From an uncultured Alphaproteobacteria bacterium (GTDB lineage: Bacteria; Pseudomonadota; Alphaproteobacteria; HIMB59; GCA-002718135): a stretch of 64,000 bases of DNA. The position numbers and the translations under genes were made by a program. Of this stretch, positions 1 through 9,957 are shown one piece after another (position 1 is the first letter of the stretch; every line of letters starts with the position of its first letter). The stretch spans positions 48,778 through 112,777 of the forward strand of contig CACIXR010000005.1 of NCBI GenBank assembly GCA_902590695.1, given 5' to 3'. The notes beneath the pieces were generated by a model. The model saw nothing but the letters and a program-made list of their open reading frames with translations, searched no databases and was not told the origin of the DNA.

Positions 1-626
1 GAAAAGTTATAGCATTTTCGAATCAAAAAGGTGGTTCAGGTAAATCGACTCTTTCAGCAAATTTATCAGTTTTGTGGAGCAATAGTGGTTACAAAGTAGC
101 TGTTATAGATGCTGATGCACAAAAAAGTCTATCATATTGGCTTGAAGCAAGAAAATCTTATTATGGTGAAGATGATATTGGAATAACTCAATTAAATTTT
201 GATATAAGGAATTTAATAGATGAAATTAAAGCCATAAAAAGAAAGTACGACTTTATAATAATTGATAGCCCTCCATCTATAACTTTTGAAACAATGCAGG
301 TTGTAAAAGCTTCTGATAGGGTATTTGTTCCAGTACAACCAAGTCCAGTAGACTTAATGGCTACACTTCCCTTTTTAAAAATTGCAAAACAAGAAAGAAA
401 AAATCCAATAATTATTCTTAATAGAGTGATGCCGAGAGCAAAATTAACTGACGCAATGATTCTACGTTTAAGATATGCTGGTGCTAAAATTGCTCGCTCC
501 CGACTTTCTAGCAAAGTATTATTTGCAGAAACATTCTCAGTTGGAAGGGGTGTAGTAGATATAAGTGTTACATCAGATGCTTCAAAAGAAATAATTAATG
601 TTGGAAACGAAATTTTAAGAAATTAA
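1..626 (+). CDS. ParA/MinD-family ATPase, 5' end outside window
   Basis: This is the C-terminal part of a P-loop partitioning ATPase; its start lies left of the window and the frame is open from base 3. A deviant Walker A motif KGGSGKST is read at bases 30-53. A Walker B-like IIIDSPPS follows near base 255, and DADAQKS is typical of ParA-like ATPases. Family members dimerise on ATP and bind DNA nonspecifically to position chromosomes, plasmids or complexes. No parB partner is visible. The stop is 8 bases before glmU, so the two genes are probably co-transcribed. Which cargo it positions cannot be told from this fragment. Confidence 0.85.
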   Translation, partial: KVIAFSNQKGGSGKSTLSANLSVLWSNSGYKVAVIDADAQKSLSYWLEARKSYYGEDDIGITQLNFDIRNLIDEIKAIKRKYDFIIIDSPPSITFETMQVVKASDRVFVPVQPSPVDLMATLPFLKIAKQERKNPIIILNRVMPRAKLTDAMILRLRYAGAKIARSRLSSKVLFAETFSVGRGVVDISVTSDASKEIINVGNEILRN

Positions 627-633
627 TAACTTA

Positions 634-1932
634 ATGTCTGATATCACAACTGTTATACTTGCTGCAGGCAATAGTACGAGATTTAAAGCAAGTAAATCAA
701 AGCTTGTTTATCCATTATGCGGGTTACCAATTGTTTCACATATTTTTAATATTGCAAAAAAAATATCTGGTAAAAATATATTGGTTGTATCTAATGAAAA
801 AAATAAAGAAGAATTAAAGTTTATATTAAATACCTCAAAGTTAGTTATTCAAAAAAAACAAAAAGGAACCGCTGATGCAATTGAGCAAGTTAAAAAATAT
901 GTTAAATCAAAAAATATTTTAATTTTATTTGGTGATACACCTTTAGTTGAAGTTAAAGATATAAGAAAACTAGTAAGTAAATTTAAAAAAAGTAAAGCGA
1001 AAGCTTCATTAATTGCATTTAATACTTTAGAGCCACATGGTTATGGTAGGTTATTATTAAATAACAACTACGTTGAAGAAATAATTGAGCAAATCAATTT
1101 AAAACCTGAACAAAAAAAAATCAATTTATGTAATTCTGGTATTTTGATAGCAAATACTAAATTATTATTTGATAATTTAAAAAATATTAAAGAAAATAAA
1201 ATTAAAAAAGAAAGATATCTTCCTGATATATGCAAAATTTTTTCAAAAAAAAATATTCCTATCAATTATATTGAGTGCAATAAAGAAACAATGTTGGGCA
1301 TAAATACATTGGATGATTTTAATGTTGTACAAAATATCTTGCAAAAAAAATACGTAAAAAATTTTATAAAAAATGGAGTCAATTTTTTAAAACCCAATAC
1401 TTGTTATTTAAGCTATGACACCAAAATTGAACCTACTGTTACAATTGAAAGCAATGTTACAATAAAGGCAAAAACAATTATAAAAAAAGGCTCAATAATT
1501 AAAAGTAATTCATACTTAGAAGAAGTTACAATAGATGAAAATTCACATATTGGTCCAAGTGCTAGATTAAGACCAAAAACAAAAATCGGAAAAAAATCAA
1601 AGATTGGTAACTTTGTTGAAATAAAAAATTCTAAAATTGGAAATAATGTTTCTATTGCTCATCTTTCATATGTTGGAGATTCAGAAATAGGAAATAATGT
1701 GAATATAGGTGCTGGCACAATAACTTGTAACTATGATGGAAAGAAAAAACATAAAACGATAATAAAAGATAATGTATTTATAGGTTCAAACACATCACTC
1801 ATTGCTCCAGTTGTAATTGAGTCTAAATCTAGAATTGGCGCAGGTAGTGTTATCACTAAAAATATTCCCAAAAATTCACTTGCTATTGAAAGATCAGCCT
1901 TAAAAATTCTAAGAAATAAAAGATCTAAATAA
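634..1932 (+). CDS. glmU: Bifunctional UDP-GlcNAc pyrophosphorylase / glucosamine-1-phosphate acetyltransferase
   Basis: The enzyme makes UDP-N-acetylglucosamine for peptidoglycan and lipopolysaccharide in two steps: acetylation of glucosamine-1-phosphate, then uridylyl transfer. The N-terminal nucleotidyltransferase signature ILAAGNSTRF is at residues 9-18; the usual GTR is STR here. The C-terminal third is a left-handed beta-helix of hexapeptide repeats (IGNNVSIA, IGAGTITCNYDG) that forms the acetyltransferase site. The length of 432 residues is slightly below the usual 450 or so. The gene starts 8 bases after the ParA-like gene and probably shares its transcript. Confidence 0.95.
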   Translation: MSDITTVILAAGNSTRFKASKSKLVYPLCGLPIVSHIFNIAKKISGKNILVVSNEKNKEELKFILNTSKLVIQKKQKGTADAIEQVKKYVKSKNILILFGDTPLVEVKDIRKLVSKFKKSKAKASLIAFNTLEPHGYGRLLLNNNYVEEIIEQINLKPEQKKINLCNSGILIANTKLLFDNLKNIKENKIKKERYLPDICKIFSKKNIPINYIECNKETMLGINTLDDFNVVQNILQKKYVKNFIKNGVNFLKPNTCYLSYDTKIEPTVTIESNVTIKAKTIIKKGSIIKSNSYLEEVTIDENSHIGPSARLRPKTKIGKKSKIGNFVEIKNSKIGNNVSIAHLSYVGDSEIGNNVNIGAGTITCNYDGKKKHKTIIKDNVFIGSNTSLIAPVVIESKSRIGAGSVITKNIPKNSLAIERSALKILRNKRSK

Positions 1933-1979
1933 TAACCCTTGTTTCAAGATATATTAGGGTTTATGAGCCTTTTCAAATT

Positions 1980-3353
1980 ATGAGCGATAAATGGTCACCA
2001 AATAGTTGGAGAAATAAAAATGCTCTTCATATGCCTAACTATCAGAATGAAGATCATCTAAATAAAACTCTAAATGAAATTTCCAAATATCCACCTTTAG
2101 TTTTTGCTGGAGAAGCGAGACTATTAAAAAAGAAACTTGGAGAAGTTTCAAACGGAAATGCTTTTTTATTACAAGGTGGAGATTGTGCAGAAAGTTTTGC
2201 AGATTTTCATCCAGATAATATTAGAGATACATTTAAAGTTATTTTACAAATGGCTGTTGTATTAACGTTTGGCGCTTCTTGTCCAATTGTTAAAGTAGGA
2301 AGAATTGCTGGACAGTTTGCAAAGCCAAGATCATCTGCCACAGAAGTTATTAATGATTTAGAACTTGAGTCTTATAAAGGCGATATAATTAATGGGATAG
2401 ACTTCAATCAAAAAGATAGAGATCCTAATCCAGATAGATTAATTCAGGCCTACAATCAGTCTGCATCTACACTTAATCTTTTAAGAGCTTTTTCTCAGGG
2501 CGGTTTTGCCAATTTAAATAAAATACATCAATGGAACCTAAATTTTGTTAAAGGTGAGAATGCTGCTAAATTTAGAGAGATATCTTCTAGAATTGACGAA
2601 TGCTTATCTTTTATGGAGGCATGTGGAATAAATGGAAACAGTGTAAGACAATTAAATGAAACAGACTTCTTTACAAGTCATGAAGCTTTACTTCTTCAAT
2701 ATGAGGAAGCATTAACAAGAATAGATAGTACTTCAGGTAAGTGGTACGATGTTTCAGCTCACATGTTGTGGGTAGGTGACAGAACACGACAACTTGATGG
2801 AGCACATATTGAATTTTTAAGAGGTATTGAGAACCCTATAGGTATTAAAGTGGGTCCAAGCACAAAGACAGAAGAACTATTAAAGATATTAGATGTGTTG
2901 AATCCAAATAATGAAGCTGGAAAAATAACGCTGATATGTAGAATGGGTCATGAAAAAGTTAGTGGAATACTTCCAAAAATAATTAGATCAGTTAATTCAG
3001 CTGGTAAAAATGTTGTTTGGACTTGTGACCCCATGCATGGAAATACTATCAAATCTAACACGGGTTTTAAAACTAGGCCATTAAAAGATATAATCTCTGA
3101 AATTCAGCAATTTTTTCAAATTCACAGAAGCGAAGGAACATATCCAGGCGGCGTACATTTAGAAATGACTGGTCAAGATGTTACAGAATGTATGGGAGGT
3201 CTTCAAGAAATAACAGATGAAGATCTAAAAAATAGATATCATACATATTGTGATCCGAGACTAAATGCCTCGCAGTCTCTAGAATTGGCTTTTTTATTAT
3301 CAGATTTTTTAAAAGAAGAAAAATTGTTCTCAAAGCAATCTTCAAATTTATAA
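1980..3353 (+). CDS. aroG: Class II 3-deoxy-7-phosphoheptulonate (DAHP) synthase
   Basis: This enzyme condenses phosphoenolpyruvate and erythrose-4-phosphate in the first step of the shikimate pathway. It is the class II (plant/Mycobacterium-type) family, unrelated in sequence to E. coli AroFGH. Class II motifs are clear: LLQGGDCAESF, KVGRIAGQFAKPRS, WVGDRTRQLDGAHIEF, RMGHEKV, TCDPMHGNT and GGVHLEMTGQDVTEC. They carry the metal ligands Cys, His, Glu and Asp. The 457 residues match the usual length. Naming of class II enzymes varies (aroG, aroF), so the symbol is less certain than the function. Confidence 0.93.
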   Translation: MSDKWSPNSWRNKNALHMPNYQNEDHLNKTLNEISKYPPLVFAGEARLLKKKLGEVSNGNAFLLQGGDCAESFADFHPDNIRDTFKVILQMAVVLTFGASCPIVKVGRIAGQFAKPRSSATEVINDLELESYKGDIINGIDFNQKDRDPNPDRLIQAYNQSASTLNLLRAFSQGGFANLNKIHQWNLNFVKGENAAKFREISSRIDECLSFMEACGINGNSVRQLNETDFFTSHEALLLQYEEALTRIDSTSGKWYDVSAHMLWVGDRTRQLDGAHIEFLRGIENPIGIKVGPSTKTEELLKILDVLNPNNEAGKITLICRMGHEKVSGILPKIIRSVNSAGKNVVWTCDPMHGNTIKSNTGFKTRPLKDIISEIQQFFQIHRSEGTYPGGVHLEMTGQDVTECMGGLQEITDEDLKNRYHTYCDPRLNASQSLELAFLLSDFLKEEKLFSKQSSNL

Positions 3354-3374
3354 ATTTATATTTATATATTACTT

Positions 3375-4115
3375 ATGAATTCAAAAGATAAGATCGTATA
3401 CATTTCTAATTGGATTAAAGATTACGCTAAATCTATAAATAATCATCCAACTACCCTAGTAATAGGAGTGTCAGGAGGAGTGGACTCAGCTCTTACTAGC
3501 ACTTTATGTGCTCAAACTGGTTTAAAAACTATAGCTGTTTCAATGCCTATTAAGCAAAATTCATCACAACATGATTTAAGTTTAAGACATTTAGAATTTT
3601 TAGAGCAAAATTACCCAAATGTAGAAACAAAAATAATCGAGCTAGATAATGTTTTTAAAACATTTCAAAATACGATGCAAAATTTTGATAGTGAGTTAGC
3701 TTTTGCAAATTCAAGATCTAGACTAAGAATGGTAACTCTATACCAAATAGCTCAAAGTAATAATGGTATAGTTGTTGGTACTGGAAATAAAGTTGAAGAT
3801 TTTGGTGTTGGATTTTATACAAAATATGGTGATGGAGGTGTAGATATATCGCCAATAGCAGATTGTACTAAAACTGAGGTGTGGGAATTAGCTGAAGAAA
3901 TTGGGGTTATAAAAGATATTATTAGCGCAGCACCGACAGATGGTTTATGGGATGATAGTAGAAATGATGAAAGCCAGCTTGGTCTTTCATATAAGCAATT
4001 AGAAGAAGCAATGGAAAATAAGTCTAGTGAATACTACAGTAGATACGAAGAAATTAGAAAGCCAAATCTTCATAAGATGAAGCCTATTCCTGTTTGCGAA
4101 ATTCCTAAAGAATAA
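3375..4115 (+). CDS. nadE: Ammonia-dependent NAD+ synthetase
   Basis: NadE amidates deamido-NAD+ to NAD+ with ATP, the last step of NAD synthesis. The PP-loop SGGVDS is at residues 33-38. Downstream, a GTGNKVEDFGVGFYTKYGDGG block and ISPIADCTKTEVWELAE are diagnostic of the family. At 246 residues it consists of the synthetase domain only, with no glutaminase domain, so ammonia is the expected nitrogen donor. The gene sits between the DAHP synthase and gltX; gltX begins one base after its stop codon, which suggests translational coupling. Confidence 0.94.
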   Translation: MNSKDKIVYISNWIKDYAKSINNHPTTLVIGVSGGVDSALTSTLCAQTGLKTIAVSMPIKQNSSQHDLSLRHLEFLEQNYPNVETKIIELDNVFKTFQNTMQNFDSELAFANSRSRLRMVTLYQIAQSNNGIVVGTGNKVEDFGVGFYTKYGDGGVDISPIADCTKTEVWELAEEIGVIKDIISAAPTDGLWDDSRNDESQLGLSYKQLEEAMENKSSEYYSRYEEIRKPNLHKMKPIPVCEIPKE

Positions 4116-4116
4116 T

Positions 4117-5451
4117 ATGAAGTGTAGGTTCGCTCCTAGCCCTACAGGAAAAATACATATCGGTAATGCTAGATCAGCAATTTTGAACTGGATTTTTTGT
4201 CAAAAAAATCAAGGTGAGTTTGTATTAAGAATTGATGATACTGATGCCAATAGGAGTTCTAAAGAATTTGAGAAAAATATCAAAGATGATCTTAAATGGC
4301 TTGGATTAAATTGGAGTTACACTTTTAATCAGTCCTCTAGACAGCATATTTATAATGAGAAAATCCAAATTCTAAAACAAAAGAAAAGACTTTATCCATG
4401 TTTTGAAACAGAAGAGGAATTAGCTTTAAAGAAAAAATCTTTGTTATCATCTGGGAAACCACCTATTTATGATAGATCATCATTAAATCTAAGTGATGAA
4501 GAAGTAGAAAAAAAAATAGAATCTGGAATCCAACCCCATTGGAGATTCAAATTAGATCATGAAAATATTGGTTGGAAAGATATCATCAAAGGAGATGTTT
4601 CATTTGATGCAAAAAATTTGAGTGATCCTGTTTTAATTAGAGCTGATGGAACATTGTTATACCATTTACCTTCAGTCATTGATGATATTGAAGAAAAAAT
4701 TACGCATATTATTAGAGGGGAAGATCACATTGCTAATACTGCTTATCATATTCAAATTTTTAAGGCTCTTGAATCTTCTATTCCATCATTTGCTCATCAT
4801 CCATTCTTAGTTGATGAAACTGGTAAGGGTTTTAGCAAAAGACTTGGCAGTCTTTCAATTGAAAATTTTAGAGACGAAGGATACGAAAATATATCTTTAC
4901 TTAATTATTTTCTTTTTATTGGTTCGAGCAGTAATATTGATCCAATCAAAGATTTAAATGAAATAGTAAAAAAATTTGATATTCAAAGCTTATCTAGATC
5001 TTCTGCTAAATTTTCAATTGAATCCTTAAGAAATCTTAATGAAAATACTATTAAATTATTTAGTTATAATGAGATTAGTCATAAGTTTAAAAACATAAAA
5101 TCTAATTTTCAAAAAGAGAGTTTTTGGCGTTTTATTAAAAATAATATTTCATTTGTTAATCAAGCTAAAGAATGGGAAGAAGTAATTACAAAAATAAATA
5201 ATGCTAAAGATTTAAATATTGATGATAGTTTTATTAATACGGCAGTTGATGAATTACCCGAGGGTCCTTTTGATGAAACAACATGGGATCATTGGACATC
5301 AAAAATTAACAAAAAAACTGGGCTTAAAGGAAAAGATTTATTTATGCCTTTGAGGTTAATTTTGACAGGAAAATCTCATGGACCCGAATTAAAATATCTA
5401 CTACCATTATTTGATAGAGACGAAATCTTGCAAAAACTTGGAAAAATCTAG
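4117..5451 (+). CDS. gltX: Glutamyl-tRNA synthetase
   Basis: This class I aminoacyl-tRNA synthetase charges tRNA-Glu in the cytoplasm. The HIGH motif appears as HIGN at residues 14-17 inside RFAPSPTGKIHIGNARSA. The KMSKS loop appears as GFSKRLGSLS. RIDDTD and IRGEDHI are further family blocks. At 444 residues it is slightly short. Alphaproteobacteria often carry two GltX paralogues, and the KRLGS-type loop suggests the shorter form. Whether it is discriminating or also charges tRNA-Gln cannot be read from the sequence. Confidence 0.93.
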   Translation: MKCRFAPSPTGKIHIGNARSAILNWIFCQKNQGEFVLRIDDTDANRSSKEFEKNIKDDLKWLGLNWSYTFNQSSRQHIYNEKIQILKQKKRLYPCFETEEELALKKKSLLSSGKPPIYDRSSLNLSDEEVEKKIESGIQPHWRFKLDHENIGWKDIIKGDVSFDAKNLSDPVLIRADGTLLYHLPSVIDDIEEKITHIIRGEDHIANTAYHIQIFKALESSIPSFAHHPFLVDETGKGFSKRLGSLSIENFRDEGYENISLLNYFLFIGSSSNIDPIKDLNEIVKKFDIQSLSRSSAKFSIESLRNLNENTIKLFSYNEISHKFKNIKSNFQKESFWRFIKNNISFVNQAKEWEEVITKINNAKDLNIDDSFINTAVDELPEGPFDETTWDHWTSKINKKTGLKGKDLFMPLRLILTGKSHGPELKYLLPLFDRDEILQKLGKI

Positions 5452-5489
5452 TAAATTTTAATTTATACTCTATTAGCGATCTATTAATT

Positions 5490-7076
5490 ATGGAAGATAA
5501 AGTATATTTATTCGATACTACACTTAGAGATGGTCAGCAAACAACAGGAGTTAATTTTTCTGTTAGTGATAAAATGAATATATCCCAACATCTTGATGAT
5601 TTAGGAATAGATTATATTGAAGGTGGATGGCCGGGAGCAAATCCTACCGATAATGATTTTTTTTCAAGAAATACAAAATTTTCAAAAAGTAAATTGACTG
5701 CCTTTGGTATGACAAGAAGACCAGGTAGAAGTGCAGATAACGATCCAGGATTAAATGCACTTATTAATTCAAGTGCAAGTTGTGTTTGTATTGTAGGTAA
5801 ATCATCATCATTTCACGTAAAAAACGCTTTAGAGATATCTGAAGATGAAAATTTAAAAATGATCATTGATAGTATTCAATCAATAAAAAATAAAAACAAA
5901 GAGCCAATTTTTGATGCAGAACATTTTTTTGATGGCTTTAAAGAAAATAAAGAGTTTGCATTGAATTGTATTAAAGCAGCTTATGATGCTGGTGCAAGAT
6001 GGGTTGTACTTTGTGATACAAATGGGGGAACTCTTCCAGATGAAATTTACAATATTGTTTCAGAAGTAGTAAAAGTTATACCAGGTCAAAATGTTGGTAT
6101 ACATGCTCACAATGATACTGACAATGCAGTTGCAAATGCATTAGCAGCTATTAATGCTGGAGCAAGACAGATACAGGGAACAATTAATGGTTTAGGAGAA
6201 AGATGTGGAAATACTAATTTAATTTCCTTAATTCCATCTTTGGTTCTAAAAACAAAATATAAAACAAATATTTCAAAAGATAAGTTAAAAAATTTAATTC
6301 ATATTTCTAGAACATTAAATGATATTCTTAACATGCCTTCAAGAAAAAATGCTCCATATGTTGGAGATCATGCTTTCTCTCATAAAGGTGGATTACATGC
6401 ATCTGCAATAGAAAAAAATTCTTCAACTTATGAGCATATTAAACCAGAAATTGTTGGTAATTCTAGAAACGTAGTAATTTCAAATCAGGCAGGAAGATCT
6501 AATATATTAAATCAATTAAATAAGATTAATATTGATCTACCTAAAAATGAAATCAATAATATCTTAGAGATTATCAAGGAAAAAGAATCAGAAGGATATT
6601 CATTTGATACTGCTTTAGCTAGTTTTGAACTATTAGTAAGACGTCATCTTGGTCATTTTGAGGATTTTTATAATTTAGAAAAATTTAGAGTCACAGATGA
6701 AAGAAGATGGAATGCTAAAGGTGAAATTGTTACTGAAGCAGAGGCTACGGTATTTTTAAAAGTTAAAGATTCAAATATGATGACAGTAGGCACTGGAAAT
6801 GGTCCAGTAAATGCTATTGATAGTGCATTAAGAAAAGCCCTAATTGATTATTATCCTAATCTCAAAGATTTAAAGTTAACTGATTACAAGGTTATGATTC
6901 TTTCATCAGAAAAAGGTACTGGTGCTATCACAAGAGTTTTAATTGAATCATCTGATTCAACTAATACACATTGGACAACTATTGGTGTATCTCCAAATAT
7001 CATTGATGCATCTTATAGCGCTATTTTTGATAGTATTACTTTTAAGCTATTAAATGATTTAAAGAATAAAAATTGA
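5490..7076 (+). CDS. cimA: Citramalate synthase
   Basis: The enzyme condenses acetyl-CoA and pyruvate to (R)-citramalate, giving 2-oxobutyrate for isoleucine synthesis without threonine deaminase. The HMGL-like TIM barrel begins with FDTTLRDGQQTTGVNFS at residues 9-25. A GIHAHND metal-binding block follows. A C-terminal LeuA-type allosteric domain covers roughly residues 390-528, where isoleucine feedback would act. The 528 residues and the early IEGGWPGANP block favour CimA over 2-isopropylmalate synthase. Its stop overlaps the start of the next gene. Confidence 0.92.
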   Translation: MEDKVYLFDTTLRDGQQTTGVNFSVSDKMNISQHLDDLGIDYIEGGWPGANPTDNDFFSRNTKFSKSKLTAFGMTRRPGRSADNDPGLNALINSSASCVCIVGKSSSFHVKNALEISEDENLKMIIDSIQSIKNKNKEPIFDAEHFFDGFKENKEFALNCIKAAYDAGARWVVLCDTNGGTLPDEIYNIVSEVVKVIPGQNVGIHAHNDTDNAVANALAAINAGARQIQGTINGLGERCGNTNLISLIPSLVLKTKYKTNISKDKLKNLIHISRTLNDILNMPSRKNAPYVGDHAFSHKGGLHASAIEKNSSTYEHIKPEIVGNSRNVVISNQAGRSNILNQLNKINIDLPKNEINNILEIIKEKESEGYSFDTALASFELLVRRHLGHFEDFYNLEKFRVTDERRWNAKGEIVTEAEATVFLKVKDSNMMTVGTGNGPVNAIDSALRKALIDYYPNLKDLKLTDYKVMILSSEKGTGAITRVLIESSDSTNTHWTTIGVSPNIIDASYSAIFDSITFKLLNDLKNKN

Positions 7077-7783
7077 CTCCAAAAAACCCAAGCATAATTT
7101 TAGTTAGACCCCAACTTCCTGAAAATATTGGAATGGTTGCTCGTGTTATGCACAACTTTGGTTTAAAAGATCTAATTGTTGTTTCGCCAAGAGATAAATG
7201 GTTAAACAATAAATCAATAAATGCAGCAAAAAAAGCAACGAAAATTATTAAGAATATTAAGGTTTATGATGATTTAGAAATTGCACTTTCTAATTTTTCT
7301 TATGTTGTGGCCACAACGAATAGAAGAAGATATCTTGAAAAAAATTCTACTAACGATTTTAAATTCATTAAAAGAAAAATTACTGTTAATAAAAAAACAG
7401 CAATACTTTTTGGTCCTGAAAATTCAGGACTTTCAAATGAGGATTTGAGATTATCTGATATTATTTTTACTATTGAAACAAGTAATAAAAGTAACTCATT
7501 AAACCTTTCTCATGCAGTTACTGTTTTAAGTCATAAATTATTTGAATTGAATAATTTAAAAATAACTAATTCTATTTCAATTGAAAAAGATAATATTAGT
7601 AAATATCAATTATCTAAATTCTTAAATTATGTGATTGAGAAACTTGAAAATAAAAAATTTTTTACACCAAGTGAAAAAAAAGAAAGTATGAAAAATAATA
7701 TTTATAGTATTTTCACAAAAATCCCTCTTACTAAGAAAGAATTGCAGACATTATGGGGAATTACTAAAAAACTTAATAAATAA
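7073..7783 (+). CDS. trmJ: SpoU/TrmH-family RNA 2'-O-methyltransferase, TrmJ-like
   Basis: This SPOUT-fold methyltransferase probably 2'-O-methylates tRNA position 32. The N-terminal block ILVRPQLPENIGMVARVMHNFG and the AdoMet-binding knot segment ILFGPENSGLSNEDL are typical of TrmJ. The start is TTG at 7073, overlapping the cimA stop (TTGA), which implies translational coupling. At 236 residues it matches TrmJ. Other SpoU-family substrates cannot be excluded, so the symbol is tentative. Confidence 0.82.
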   Translation: MTPKNPSIILVRPQLPENIGMVARVMHNFGLKDLIVVSPRDKWLNNKSINAAKKATKIIKNIKVYDDLEIALSNFSYVVATTNRRRYLEKNSTNDFKFIKRKITVNKKTAILFGPENSGLSNEDLRLSDIIFTIETSNKSNSLNLSHAVTVLSHKLFELNNLKITNSISIEKDNISKYQLSKFLNYVIEKLENKKFFTPSEKKESMKNNIYSIFTKIPLTKKELQTLWGITKKLNK

Positions 7784-7806
7784 GCCAAAAATTGAGTATA
7801 TTAAAT

Positions 7807-7834
7807 TTGACATAGGACTTTAAATCACTATATA
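7807..7834 (+). promoter_or_regulatory. Predicted sigma70 promoter of rpsD
   Basis: A perfect -35 TTGACA (7807-7812) is followed after 16 bases by TATATA (7829-7834). This places the start of transcription just ahead of rpsD at 7847. It lies in the only sizeable gap in this part of the host region. Confidence 0.65.
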
Positions 7835-7846
7835 CCCCTCATAATA

Positions 7847-8467
7847 ATGACAAAAAGACATAACGCTAAATATAAAATTGATAGAAGGTTAGGTGTTAAC
7901 TTGTGGGGGAGGCCTAAAAGCCCTTTTAATAGAAGAAACTCAAAGCCCGGTCAGCATGGTGTACAGGGACAAAGAAAGAAACTATCAGATTATGGAAATC
8001 AGTTATTTGCTAAGCAAAAACTTAAGTTTTATTACGGTGATTTAACTGAAAGACAATTTAGGAATATTTTTAAAAAAGCTTCCAATATTAAAGGTGATAC
8101 AAGTCAGATTTTAATTGAACTTTTAGAAAGAAGATTAGATGCTACAGTCTATAGAATGAAATTTGTACCTACAATTTTTTCAGCAAGACAGTTAGTTAAT
8201 CATGGCCATGTAAAGGTCAATGGAAAAAGAGTTAATATTCCATCTTATAGTGTTAGCGATGGAGATGAGATCTCAATAAGAGATAAAAGTAAAGAAATTA
8301 ACTTAATTGTAGAATCTGTTAGTTCTCAAGAAAGAGAAATTCCAGAATACTTAGAAGTTGATGTAAAAGAGTTGAAGGGCCGTTTTTTAAGAGCGCCTCT
8401 AATACATGATGTTCCTTATCCTGTAACTATGGAACCTAATTTAGTTATTGAGTATTATTCAAGATAA
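7847..8467 (+). CDS. rpsD: 30S ribosomal protein S4
   Basis: S4 is a primary 16S rRNA-binding protein that nucleates assembly of the small subunit. The S4 RNA-binding domain ([34 protein letters not shown] pattern, split by family blocks) covers roughly residues 92-155. The N-terminal Cys zinc ligands of some S4 proteins are absent. The length of 206 is standard. It has its own strong promoter upstream. Its last 23 bases overlap the 3' end of the convergent rarD gene. Confidence 0.96.
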   Translation: MTKRHNAKYKIDRRLGVNLWGRPKSPFNRRNSKPGQHGVQGQRKKLSDYGNQLFAKQKLKFYYGDLTERQFRNIFKKASNIKGDTSQILIELLERRLDATVYRMKFVPTIFSARQLVNHGHVKVNGKRVNIPSYSVSDGDEISIRDKSKEINLIVESVSSQEREIPEYLEVDVKELKGRFLRAPLIHDVPYPVTMEPNLVIEYYSR

Positions 8468-9344
8468 TTTCTTTTTTATAACTATCATAAATATAAATTA
8501 TTATTCCTATCCAAATAATTATAAATGATATTAACTTAATTTGTAAAATTTCTTCATTAAGAATAAATACTGAAGTGATAAAATGAAATGTTGGTGCTAA
8601 GTAAAATAAAACTCCAGCTAGACCTAATTGAATAAATTTTAAGCCCAAATTAAAAAATAATAATGGAAAAATTGTTACAGCTCCTGTTAGAATTAAAAAT
8701 AATGATGTCTTCAAATCAATACTAAAGATACTATTTTCATTTTGCCAAAATAAATAAACTAAGTAGGGGGTAGATATTAAAGATATTATGAAAGTCTCAT
8801 ATAGTAAGCCAATTGGTGGATTAACATTAACTTGTTTTCTTAATAATCCATATATTGCCCATGAAGTTCCAATCCAAATTATTAGAAATGGAAATTGATT
8901 TAAATTAATAAATAAGAATAATATACCTGATAACATAAAACATACAGATGCAAATTTAGGCTTAGTTATTTTCTCATTTAAAAAAAAATAACCAAGAACT
9001 ATACTTATCATTGGAGTAATAAAGTAACCCATTGATGCATCCTGAACTCTTTCTTGTCCTACAGAATAAATAAAACCTGCCCAGTTACCTGCAATAAGAA
9101 AAGCTGTAATTGTTAAAATAAAAATTTTTTTTCTAGACTTAAATATTTCAATAAAATCACTTATGTTTGAAATTAAAATTAATAATAAAAATAAAAAAAT
9201 AAATGACCAGAAACCTCTGTGAGCTACAACCTCAATAGTCTCAACGTGATTTAATTCATTAAAAAAAAGGGGTTGTGGAAGCCCCCAAAAAATTGCTGCA
9301 ATACAGGAAAATATTACACCTTTAGAAAATTTATTATTTAACAA
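8445..9344 (-). CDS. rarD: EamA/RarD-family membrane transporter
   Basis: This is an inner-membrane protein with about ten hydrophobic helices across 299 residues, in two EamA repeats. The opening [20 protein letters not shown] and the block [13 protein letters not shown] are RarD-like. Members of the drug/metabolite transporter superfamily export small metabolites, but the substrate of this one cannot be inferred. It ends convergently against rpsD with a 23-base overlap and begins one base after the grxD stop, so it is likely the last gene of a bolA-grxD-rarD transcript. Confidence 0.85.
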   Translation of the reverse strand: MLNNKFSKGVIFSCIAAIFWGLPQPLFFNELNHVETIEVVAHRGFWSFIFLFLLLILISNISDFIEIFKSRKKIFILTITAFLIAGNWAGFIYSVGQERVQDASMGYFITPMISIVLGYFFLNEKITKPKFASVCFMLSGILFLFINLNQFPFLIIWIGTSWAIYGLLRKQVNVNPPIGLLYETFIISLISTPYLVYLFWQNENSIFSIDLKTSLFLILTGAVTIFPLLFFNLGLKFIQLGLAGVLFYLAPTFHFITSVFILNEEILQIKLISFIIIWIGIIIYIYDSYKKEIILNNTQ

Positions 9345-9345
9345 T

Positions 9346-9687
9346 CTAGGACGGGTTTACGTCTATTCCATTTGTATTGAATAATTCTAGTAATTCACCA
9401 CTTTCAAACATTTCAGTTATGATATCACATCCACCTATAAATTCTTTCTTAACATAAAGTTGTGGTATGGTTGGCCAATTAGAATATGTTTTAATACCTT
9501 CTCTCATTTCGTCACTCTCTAACACATTCACACTTCCAAATTTAACACCTACTTTATTTAATATTTCAACTACTCTTGCAGAAAATCCACACATTGGAAA
9601 TACAGGGGTGCCCTTCATGAAAAGCATTACATCATTTGAGTTAATTTCATTTTCTATATTTTGAGATACATGGTCGTTATTATTCAT
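9346..9687 (-). CDS. grxD: Monothiol glutaredoxin, Grx4/GrxD type
   Basis: The active-site motif CGFS is at residues 33-36 in FPMCGFSARV, the signature of monothiol glutaredoxins that carry a [2Fe-2S] cluster. WPTIPQLYVKKEFIGGCDI is the glutathione-binding TVP-type block. It probably delivers iron-sulphur clusters in the cytoplasm. The 113 residues are typical. It lies 2 bases downstream of the bolA-like gene, and GrxD and BolA proteins are known partners that form mixed cluster complexes, so the pairing supports both calls. Confidence 0.95.
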   Translation of the reverse strand: MNNNDHVSQNIENEINSNDVMLFMKGTPVFPMCGFSARVVEILNKVGVKFGSVNVLESDEMREGIKTYSNWPTIPQLYVKKEFIGGCDIITEMFESGELLELFNTNGIDVNPS

Positions 9688-9689
9688 TA

Positions 9690-9920
9690 TTACTCCGATA
9701 CAGTTTTTAGCTTAAGTGCGTGCAAATCACTACCCATTTTACCATTAAAAGCATCATAAACCATCTTATGTTGTTCTACTCTTGTTTTTCCAGAAAAGGA
9801 TTTTGACGTCACTGTAGCACTGTAATGATCGCCATCTCCTTTAAGATCTTCAATTTCAACAGTTGCATCTGGTATAGCTTCTTTAATAAATTGTTCAATT
9901 TGTTCAACAGTCATTGGCAT
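9690..9920 (-). CDS. bolA: BolA-family protein
   Basis: This small protein (76 residues) has the BolA/YrbA fold, with the conserved segment DGDHYSATVTSKSFSGKTRVEQHKMVY, read here as its family blocks, and a C-terminal LHALKLKT. BolA-like proteins partner monothiol glutaredoxins in iron-sulphur cluster handling, and the adjacent grxD fits that. It may be the YrbA/IbaG-like subgroup rather than E. coli BolA itself, so the symbol marks the family. Confidence 0.9.
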   Translation of the reverse strand: MPMTVEQIEQFIKEAIPDATVEIEDLKGDGDHYSATVTSKSFSGKTRVEQHKMVYDAFNGKMGSDLHALKLKTVSE

Positions 9921-9957
9921 ACCTATAAAATAGTTCAGATATTAAAAAAAATAAAGA

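Noticed and set aside
1933..1979. Possible terminator between glmU and the DAHP synthase
   Set aside because: AACCCT/AGGGTT is only 6 bp with a long loop and no T run.
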